Source: Ostreococcus lucimarinus CCE9901 (Eukaryota > Chlorophyta > Mamiellophyceae > Mamiellales > Bathycoccaceae). Taken from it: a DNA stretch of 64,000 nt. Location of the stretch: positions 930,001 through 994,000 of the forward strand of contig NC_009355.1 in the NCBI RefSeq assembly GCF_000092065.1, in the 5' to 3' direction. Both the position numbers and the translations under genes were made by a program. Positions within the stretch are counted from its first letter, which is position 1; the number at the start of each line of letters is the position of its first letter. Positions 57,790 to 64,000 of the stretch are shown piece after piece. The notes below the pieces were generated by a model, which was not told where the DNA came from, made no database searches, and saw only the letters and a list, made by a program, of their open reading frames with translations.

Positions 57790-58785
57790 ATGGCCTCGCG
57801 CGTCGCCGCGCGCGTCGCCGCGCGCCTGCGCGCGGCGCGCGACGGCGCCGCGTCGACGCGCGCGATCGGCGGCGCGCGCGCGATCGCGACGCGCGCGACG
57901 ACGACGGGAGAGGAGGATGAAGACGCGAATGCGAATGCGAATTCGCCGCGCGTCGAGACGACGACGCTGTATCGACGCGCGCTGAAGCGCGCGCGGCGGC
58001 TGCCGGACCCGTGCGCGCGACACTTCGCGCGCGAACGATTCGCGAGCGCGTTCAGGCGATACGCAGAGGTGACGAGCGCGAGGGAGATCGAGAAGAGGCG
58101 AGGGGAGGCGGCGCGATGGACGCGGCGGCTGCGGCGAAGCGGACGCGACGACGACGATTATCGGGCGGTGCTGGAACGCGCGTACGGATTGCGAGGAAGG
58201 ATGAAACACATGGTGAAAGCGTGCGAGGAGGAGTGCGGGGAGGGGGCGCCGGTGAAGACGCGACGGGCGACGCGGTTCGCGCTGCCGGCGACGAACGAAC
58301 GCACGGGGGAGACGTACTCGTTGAGATATTTGTTCTCCGCGATGGAGGCGCAGCGCGCGGCGGGGGGGGAGACGGAGGATGAGAGCTTAGCGGCGCAGAT
58401 GCGAATGTTGCGGTTGAGGGTGCCGCGGTATTTTCATCCCAACGGCGTCGCCGCGCGAGCGACGAATGCGAGGGCGAATGAGCAAACCGACGACGCGTCG
58501 ACGACGGCGGATTTCGTGCGCGTGTGGCCTTGGGAAGCGGCGACGGAAGAAGATCTGGCGAACCCATCGCCGTCGTACGGGATCGGTACGATGGCCAGTG
58601 CGGAAAGCTGGGAGATGGTGCACTTGGCGCTGTTGAAGACGACGTTCGTGCCTTTGATGATGGAACGCGTGAAGACGATGAGTCGACGCTCGAGACGCGT
58701 GTACGAACGCACGTTTGATCTCGAGCGCACGTTCGTTTCCGTGGACGATATCGACGACGTTCATGAAGGTGATTTCTCGGCGTGA
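57790..58785 (+). CDS. LYR-motif protein with long C-terminal extension
   Basis: 331 residues. The basic Ala/Arg-rich N-terminus (MASRVAARVAARLRAARDG...IATRATTT) looks like a mitochondrial presequence. At ~60 the LYR motif (TTTLYRRALKRARRLPDP) opens the characteristic three-helix bundle, with RFASAFRRYAEVTSAREIEK continuing it. LYRM proteins (Fe-S cluster transfer, complex assembly) are usually 80-130 residues; the following ~180 residues here are unassigned and end in a conserved-looking helix region. Function unknown beyond probable acyl-carrier-protein/ISCU-type binding. Confidence 0.62.
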   Translation: MASRVAARVAARLRAARDGAASTRAIGGARAIATRATTTGEEDEDANANANSPRVETTTLYRRALKRARRLPDPCARHFARERFASAFRRYAEVTSAREIEKRRGEAARWTRRLRRSGRDDDDYRAVLERAYGLRGRMKHMVKACEEECGEGAPVKTRRATRFALPATNERTGETYSLRYLFSAMEAQRAAGGETEDESLAAQMRMLRLRVPRYFHPNGVAARATNARANEQTDDASTTADFVRVWPWEAATEEDLANPSPSYGIGTMASAESWEMVHLALLKTTFVPLMMERVKTMSRRSRRVYERTFDLERTFVSVDDIDDVHEGDFSA

Positions 58786-58826
58786 TAGAGTTTTAGAGTT
58801 AGAAGGTTGTTAGTAGATTTAAGCGA

Positions 58827-59858
58827 TCATAGCTCGGCTTCCGCGAAGACTTGCGCGTCGTCGTCGTCAAACGCCTCGGGAGACCACGCAATACCCGCGG
58901 TCGCCACGTCGTCAGGTACGCGACCACCCATGCGTTCTATCGATTCGCTTAATCGCTCGATCGCGAGCGATTTCGATTTATCGCTTTGACTCAAAGCCTC
59001 GATCATGCGCCTCGCTCGATGAACGCCTCTAGTCATTTCCTCCTTTTCGCGGATCGATTCCAGCAGTTGCTCCGCCAACGCAGCGACGAACGGATCGCTC
59101 GGCGTCGCACCCGACATCAGAAACGATCTATACTGTTCGATCATGTCCTCACGAATTCGATGCGCTATTTGATCCACCTCTGCCGCCTTTTGAGTCGAAC
59201 GAACGTGCTCGCTCCACTCGCGAAGTCGGTGCGCCGATTCGTCCTCGTCTCCCGCGCCTTCGTCCTCCATCGTCATCGGCGGCGCCGACGCCGTCTCCGG
59301 GCCTTCTAAGCCGTCATCATCGACTAACACGCGCCTCGGTGGCCCTATGGGCGACGCCGATCGTCGAAGACCGCTCGGCGACACGATGCGAGGCGACGAC
59401 GCCGGCGACGAACCCGCGCCGCCGGGCGACGACGCGGCGCCACCGAATTCGCGCCCTCGTCGCGTCGTCCCGCTCTCCGGCGACGCTCCGACGGCGATGG
59501 AAATCTCTCGCAGCGCTTCCGCCACGCGCGCGAAGCTATCGACGGTCACGCGTCCATCCGGTCCTCGGCGCACGAGCTCGAGCGCCGCTCGCACCTCCGG
59601 CGTCGTCTCCGCCAGCGCCTCCAGGTGTTTCAGCGCCGCGTCCACGCTCGCGTGCGCGTCCGCGTCGTTCGTCGCGTCGGCGCGCGCGCTCGACGGCGCG
59701 TACTGCGCCCGCAGGCGGTCGCGCGGGGAGGATGCGTGTTCGAACTCGCGTTCAAATTTGCCGGCGGAAACGTCGACGGTGTGCGGCGGTGCGACGTACG
59801 GACGCGCGGGCGACGCGCGCGCGCGCAGGTTTTCCATGCGCTGTCTCAAGTTTTCCAT
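58827..59858 (-). CDS. Hypothetical protein with coiled-coil C-terminus
   Basis: 343 residues from the Met at 59858 (MENLRQRMENLRARAS), preferred over the open upstream frame that crosses Mpv17-side sequence. No family recognised. A helical segment at ~80-130 (VDAALKHLEALAETTPEVRAALELV), a disordered Ser/Gly/Pro stretch, then charged helices at ~200-330 (HRLREWSEHVRSTQKAAEVDQIAHRIREDM; AEQLLESIREKEEM). A conserved acidic end DDDDAQVFAEAEL. It could be a cytoskeletal or scaffold protein. Confidence 0.6.
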   Translation of the reverse strand: MENLRQRMENLRARASPARPYVAPPHTVDVSAGKFEREFEHASSPRDRLRAQYAPSSARADATNDADAHASVDAALKHLEALAETTPEVRAALELVRRGPDGRVTVDSFARVAEALREISIAVGASPESGTTRRGREFGGAASSPGGAGSSPASSPRIVSPSGLRRSASPIGPPRRVLVDDDGLEGPETASAPPMTMEDEGAGDEDESAHRLREWSEHVRSTQKAAEVDQIAHRIREDMIEQYRSFLMSGATPSDPFVAALAEQLLESIREKEEMTRGVHRARRMIEALSQSDKSKSLAIERLSESIERMGGRVPDDVATAGIAWSPEAFDDDDAQVFAEAEL

Positions 59859-59974
59859 CGCGCGGTCGATGCGAGCGCGCGCGCGCGGCGGAGTGTCGCG
59901 GCTCGAGTTCGGCGCGGCGGCGACGCGGCGCGTAACCGACGATATTACAATATTACGGGACGAGCGCGACGAAT

Positions 59975-60724
59975 CTATCGCTTCTTGGCGTTCTTGTTCG
60001 CCGCCGGCGCGGGTTTGTTCAGGTTGATGCTCAAGATGACGTTCCACACGATGGAACACGCGGACATGTACAACACCTGGTGCTTGGTCGGGACGAAGGC
60101 GAAGTTGACGCTCGACGCCGGCACCCAGAAGGACCAACCGGCGCGAAGCGTCGGTAAGGCGTCTCGGCGCACCTTGCCCGGATACTCAGCGACGGTGCCG
60201 CCCCAGATCGCTCCCCACAGAAAGAACGTCGTCACGACGATCGGCCCTAACACGGCTTGGTTTAAGAAGACCTTGGCCGCGAACGGCGAAAGCGATTCGG
60301 CGGTGAGCGCGAACGCGCGCGCCGGAAACTTTGAAGCCAGCGCGATGTACCAGTGATGCTGCACGGGACCGTAGAAGAAGAAGTTATACAACGCTTGTTT
60401 CAGCGTGCGCTCGAAGTCGTGCGCTTCGACGACCGGGGCGGCGTTTTTATTCTTCTTTGAACCGACGGCGTCTCGCGCCGCCGCGCGTCTCGCGCCCGCG
60501 TCCCGTTTCTGCGCCACCGTGTCCCCGACGCACCCGAGCGCCGCGCACACGAGCGCAGATTTCAACAACGGCTTACCTTCGATCGCGTTGATGACATCTT
60601 TAGCCCCAGCGCGCGCGCGCACGCTTCGCGACGCGCGCTTGTTCGCGTCGAAGTGTCCCTTACCGTTGGACGAAAACGGCGAACGACCGCGGCCGAACGA
60701 CGACGACATCGGACCGAAGCGCAT
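59975..60724 (-). CDS. Mpv17/PMP22 family membrane protein
   Basis: 249 residues with four predicted membrane helices. The family signature is clear: KPLLKSALVCAALGCVGDTVAQ near 55, YGPVQHHWYIAL, FLNQAVLGPIVVTTFFLWG and a final WSFWVPASSVNFAFVPTKHQVLY block. Mpv17/PMP22/Sym1 proteins form channels in peroxisomal or inner mitochondrial membranes; a plastid location is also possible because a basic N-terminus precedes the first helix. Two Met codons at 60724 and 60709 could start translation. Confidence 0.92.
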   Translation of the reverse strand: MRFGPMSSSFGRGRSPFSSNGKGHFDANKRASRSVRARAGAKDVINAIEGKPLLKSALVCAALGCVGDTVAQKRDAGARRAAARDAVGSKKNKNAAPVVEAHDFERTLKQALYNFFFYGPVQHHWYIALASKFPARAFALTAESLSPFAAKVFLNQAVLGPIVVTTFFLWGAIWGGTVAEYPGKVRRDALPTLRAGWSFWVPASSVNFAFVPTKHQVLYMSACSIVWNVILSINLNKPAPAANKNAKKR

Positions 60725-60882
60725 GTCGAGACGGTATCACGCGTTCGTGTCTTTCCGCGACGAGCGCTGTTTCGCTCGTTCGCGGCGATCGCGCCGAGGA
60801 ATGCCGCGCGGAAGCTCCTGGACCGCGCGTCGTCCCGATGGGACAAATGTGCACTTTTTGGACACTTCGTCGTTCGACGCGC

Positions 60883-61149
60883 TCAGCCGCCGCTGATCGG
60901 CGGTACGACCGCGAGCTCGTCTCCAGGCTTCAGCGCGGTGTCGGCCTCGCGCGCGCGGTCGACGTAGGACTGGTTCAGCGCGAACACGGCGGTGAGAAGG
61001 ACGGACTCGAGCTGAGGGTAGAGCTCGAGCAGACGCGCGCGCGCCGTGGCGACGGTCGGTGAGGCGTCGGCGTCAAGATCGACGGACGCGGACGATGTTT
61101 CGGCGAGCTCGCGCGCGCGGGCGAAGAAGAGGACGGTGATGGTCGTCAT
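60883..61149 (-). CDS. Molybdopterin synthase sulfur-carrier subunit (MOCS2A/CNX7)
   Basis: Small MoaD-type ubiquitin-fold protein of molybdenum cofactor synthesis. 88 residues beginning MTTITVLFFARARELAE and ending in the required double glycine (VVPPISGG), whose C-terminal thiocarboxylate donates sulfur to precursor Z. The internal YPQLESVLLTAVFALNQSYV and KPGDELAVVPP segments match MOCS2A. The alternative, URM1 or ThiS, is less likely from the ALNQ-x-Y and PPISGG segments. Confidence 0.92.
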   Translation of the reverse strand: MTTITVLFFARARELAETSSASVDLDADASPTVATARARLLELYPQLESVLLTAVFALNQSYVDRAREADTALKPGDELAVVPPISGG

Positions 61150-61320
61150 GGTTTGACGTTCGAGCGCGGGCGCTGCGCGCGAGGAGCGCTTCTACGAATC
61201 GAAAGATACATCACAACGATCGCGACCTCGAGGATTCAACGATTTGCTATTCGTTCGCTTTGAACGCTATTAATAATGTTTATGTATGGCAACGGTGCCG
61301 CGCGCGGCTTGGCGCGGGGT

Positions 61321-63684
61321 TCACTTTTCCGACGCGCCGTACCCACCCTGCTCGGCTTTCAACAACGACGATCCCACACTCGGTTCGTTGCCCGATTCCA
61401 ACTCATCGTCGTATTGTTCGCCTTCGAGCTCTGGGAACAAGCAAAAGTACAGTTCAATGAGAATCAAGACGAAGCAGAGCGAAAAACAAAACATCGCCGC
61501 GAGTTGCAGCGTCGACGTCAAGTCGAGTCCAAAGATTTCAAACTTGAACGGCGTGATCAAGCCCTTTCCGTTCGGAAGCACGAGGACATCGTCGGGTTCC
61601 AAGTACACGTCATCGCCGCGCTTCACACTCCACTTTTTTGTGGAGCCAGCGACGCAGGATCTACCATCCGTCAGCGGATAATTTTGCTCCGTGTACAAAC
61701 CGCACGTGCCGTACCCGCCTTCGCCGAGCTCCATGGAGAGCTTGGCATATCCATCTTCGCCCCAATCCGAGTCGTACGAGTTCTTCATTATCCAATACCC
61801 TTGTTTCGACTGCTGGTCGTAGCCCCAGCCCACTAAAACAGCGGCGTGGTTAATTGCGAGAAGCGGGTCGCTATCCGCCGGCGGGCAGTCGTGTAGGCGC
61901 ACGATGCCGCCGCCATACAACTGCAGCGGTTTGATGTTCACGCCGACCGCCACCGTTTGCTGCTGCAGCGCACGCATGAGATTGATGAGCGTCGATTCCC
62001 CCTCTAAAGGTGGGATTTCGCAGTATCCATCAATCTTCACGCCTCGCGACTGATCCGATTTTACCACCTCGCAACTGCTTCCTTCGGGGAAATCGGTGGC
62101 GACAAGTACGCCTTTAGGCTGCACATTGATCCACGCGTACGCCGTGGCCATGTTCCCAGTGTTGCATGCCGAGTCCAGGTTGTCACACGACAACAAATGA
62201 TACGGGCTGACAGCCATGCGAGAGCCCGTCGCAATCGCCTTGCTATCGCCAACAACTTGAGCGGTGGTGAACGCCCAGCATCCAGAGCACATCCCCTGAC
62301 TATAAATAGGACCAATATCTATCTTTTTGCGCCAATCCATGGACTCATTAAATCCTTGGGAAGTGAATTCAAATTTTCCGAGCGAGCCGACGGCGTCAAA
62401 CGCGTCGTCGCGGCGATGACGAGCTGAGCTGCTGAAGGAAATCCGCGAGCGCCGGGAGTGCGGCCGAGTGGCGTGCAACGCGGCAACGTCCTCAGCGGAC
62501 AAATCGCCCAGTTTCGGCAATCTCACGACGTTGCTATCCTCAACTGTCGCGTTTGCATACGTGGCGTGATCACGCGCAAACTCGTCACTTTCTAAATCAG
62601 CAAAGCGCGTCACGCGCTTAATCATGCCCCCTCGCTTGTTCGTCGCCTCGATGTCTCTCAAATTCTTCAAAAACACCGTCTGCCTTCGAAAAGCCTCGCC
62701 GCACGGGTACGATTTATCCGCGCAATACGTTTTCTGCTTCCCGTAACGAGCGACGAAATCGACGAACCGCCTATCTAAACCATCCTTTTTGCCAAGCCGC
62801 GCTTCATCCGCTTCGTCCGTCGGCGCCTCGACGGACGGCGTTTGCTTCTCCTTTTCCGCCTCGTTGTCCACAACCTTAGCTCGCACCACCTTCGCCCGCT
62901 TCGCGTTCGCATCGACGTTCGACTTTTCTACCGTCGACGCTTCCGCGGATTGCGGGTTTTTGCTCTGATTCGCTGCCGACTTCGCCTTGGTCGGCTTGAC
63001 GCCCAACGCCGCGACCTCGACGCCGCGCTTCTTGTGATGCGTTCTTCGCTCGTACGCCACGTGCCTTTGCTCAAACTCCTCCTCAGTCAAATCAGCGAAC
63101 TTGCCAACGCGCATGCGCATCCCATTTGGCGGTACATTCGCGTTATGTGCGTCCACCTTGGCCACGTTTGCCTCGAAAATCCTCTCCCTTCGCAGACTCT
63201 CCTCGCACGGCAGTCGTTCCTCACCGCAATACCTCTTCGCCCGTTCCCCGTGACGCGACAACCACGCCAAAAACCGATCACCGTGTCGCGCCGGCGCATC
63301 GACGCCGTCCCGATCGTCCCCACCCGCGTCCGTTCGCGTCGTCGTCGTCGCTTCCGCGTCGTCCGTCTTCAACACCCTCTCGGTCGCCCCGAGTTCGATC
63401 GCATCCTTCCTCTTCACCCGCGCCGCTTCGTCCAGCGCCTGCGCCCAGACGCTTCCCGGGATTATGAGTTCGTTCTCGATCGCCGCCGCCGCGCGCACGT
63501 CCGGGTCGATCAACGACGCCGCGGTCTCGCCCTTGACGTAGTGTCCAAAGCTCAGCAGCGGGGCGTCGGCGTCGACGTCGTCGGCGCTCGCGACGGCGCG
63601 CGCGACGGCGTCGATCGCGATCGCGACGATCGCGATTGTTTTGACGGCGCGCGCGGCGAAGCGCGCGCGGCGACCGCGGCGCAT
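61321..63684 (-). CDS. Membrane-anchored papain-like cysteine protease with two I29 prodomains
   Basis: 787 residues from the Met at 63684, followed by a short basic stretch and a signal peptide (KTIAIVAIAIDAVARAVA). Two cathepsin propeptide inhibitor I29-type segments at ~150-210 (FLAWLSRHGERAK...MRMRVGKFADLTEEEF) and ~310-375 (FVDFVARYGKQKT...RFADLESDEF). The C1A catalytic domain begins at ~445: oxyanion Gln and Cys in QGMCSGCWAF, His in INHAAVLVGWG, Asn in KNSYDSDWG. A membrane helix at ~725-748 (MFCFSLCFVLILIELYF) precedes a short cytosolic tail. Probable vacuolar/lysosomal protease. Confidence 0.9.
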   Translation of the reverse strand: MRRGRRARFAARAVKTIAIVAIAIDAVARAVASADDVDADAPLLSFGHYVKGETAASLIDPDVRAAAAIENELIIPGSVWAQALDEAARVKRKDAIELGATERVLKTDDAEATTTTRTDAGGDDRDGVDAPARHGDRFLAWLSRHGERAKRYCGEERLPCEESLRRERIFEANVAKVDAHNANVPPNGMRMRVGKFADLTEEEFEQRHVAYERRTHHKKRGVEVAALGVKPTKAKSAANQSKNPQSAEASTVEKSNVDANAKRAKVVRAKVVDNEAEKEKQTPSVEAPTDEADEARLGKKDGLDRRFVDFVARYGKQKTYCADKSYPCGEAFRRQTVFLKNLRDIEATNKRGGMIKRVTRFADLESDEFARDHATYANATVEDSNVVRLPKLGDLSAEDVAALHATRPHSRRSRISFSSSARHRRDDAFDAVGSLGKFEFTSQGFNESMDWRKKIDIGPIYSQGMCSGCWAFTTAQVVGDSKAIATGSRMAVSPYHLLSCDNLDSACNTGNMATAYAWINVQPKGVLVATDFPEGSSCEVVKSDQSRGVKIDGYCEIPPLEGESTLINLMRALQQQTVAVGVNIKPLQLYGGGIVRLHDCPPADSDPLLAINHAAVLVGWGYDQQSKQGYWIMKNSYDSDWGEDGYAKLSMELGEGGYGTCGLYTEQNYPLTDGRSCVAGSTKKWSVKRGDDVYLEPDDVLVLPNGKGLITPFKFEIFGLDLTSTLQLAAMFCFSLCFVLILIELYFCLFPELEGEQYDDELESGNEPSVGSSLLKAEQGGYGASEK

Positions 63685-63788
63685 CGCGCGCGGGCGTGTG
63701 CCGACGATCAAAATCAAAATCAAATGACTTTCGGGGTGTTGAGCTTTTTGAGACGAAGGCGCGCCGAGCTACGATTTCAGTCGTCTTC

Positions 63789-64000
63789 TTACAATTCTGA
63801 GTCTACGATGGGCGCTAGCGCCGCTCGAGCGTCTTCGATGACGCGATTCAAGTCGTGCGGGGCGCCGGCGATGAGCCTGGCGAAGGCGCGGACGAGGAAT
63901 GGGGCGGCGGCGTCGAGGTAGGCGCGGACGCACGCGAGGAAGGCGGCGCGCGCGCGGTCGTCTCGAGCCGCGGATGCATCCTTGGATTGGCCGTGCGCGA
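63789..64000 (-). CDS. C-terminal end of an unidentified gene, 5' part beyond window
   Basis: Frame open from the right edge to a TAA at 63789-63791. About 70 residues are visible, with helical ARAAFLACVRAYLDAAAPFLVRAF and LNRVIEDARAALAPIVDSEL. No family recognised from this fragment. Codon usage is normal. Converges towards nothing; lies 100 bp upstream of the protease start, same strand. Confidence 0.65.
   Translation of the reverse strand, partial: AHGQSKDASAARDDRARAAFLACVRAYLDAAAPFLVRAFARLIAGAPHDLNRVIEDARAALAPIVDSEL

Overview
The window is nuclear DNA from a very compact, GC-rich green-lineage genome. It is most likely a picoplanktonic prasinophyte of the Mamiellales, with Ostreococcus the best guess. 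The evidence is chloroplast genes (Mg-chelatase ChlI, a CYP97 carotenoid hydroxylase, a PAM71-type transporter, a SLOW GREEN 1-like TPR protein), mitochondrial presequences, mostly intronless genes, intergenic gaps of tens to a few hundred bases, rare short spliceosomal introns, and a UGA-recoded selenoprotein. No prokaryotic operons, IS elements, CRISPR arrays, rRNA or tRNA genes were recognised.

Layout. 1-8 kb: C-terminal part of a PDS5 cohesin regulator, CDC50/LEM3 flippase subunit, TFIIE-alpha, UTP7 and TIM13. 8-16 kb: a PP2C-protein kinase fusion, a SurE-like protein, an EGF/RING membrane protein, mL43, and a peroxiredoxin-like 2 (SelU-type) gene with an in-frame TGA at the redox position and a SECIS-like hairpin in its 3' UTR. 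16-27 kb: complex I NDUFB7, CYP97, an unknown protein, PDH E1-alpha, PAM71-like, a DUF6817-like protein, a RING protein, a UbiB/ABC1 kinase and a canopy-like ER protein. 27-36 kb: SOS1-type Na+/H+ antiporter, exportin-2 and an FtsH-like AAA protein without the protease domain. 36-46 kb: a class V aminotransferase (cysteine desulfurase-like) fused to a TtcA-type tRNA thiolase, a CHD remodeler carrying C-terminal FYR domains, and an SG1-like protein. 46-57 kb: ATG8, RBM42, CstF-64, a secreted Cys-rich repeat protein, PRP4 kinase, ChlI, histidinol dehydrogenase, a DnaJB12/14-like protein and a PP2-A10-like protein. 57-64 kb: a LYR-motif protein, an unknown coiled-coil protein, Mpv17/PMP22, MOCS2A, a membrane-anchored papain-like protease with two I29 prodomains, and the end of an unidentified gene.

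Most genes are unrelated housekeeping functions in alternating orientation with short shared divergent promoters. Four introns could be reconstructed by reading across frames (NDUFB7, PDH E1-alpha, the RING gene, ATG8). All begin GTGYG and contain a CTGA(C/T) motif. Long open frames antisense to the 5' halves of real genes are an effect of the GC-rich codon bias and were not annotated.

The strongest leads are the selenoprotein with its SECIS element, the desulfurase-thiolase fusion (a possible one-polypeptide tRNA thiolation enzyme), and the CHD-FYR fusion. All identifications come from reading the sequence; no database search was run.
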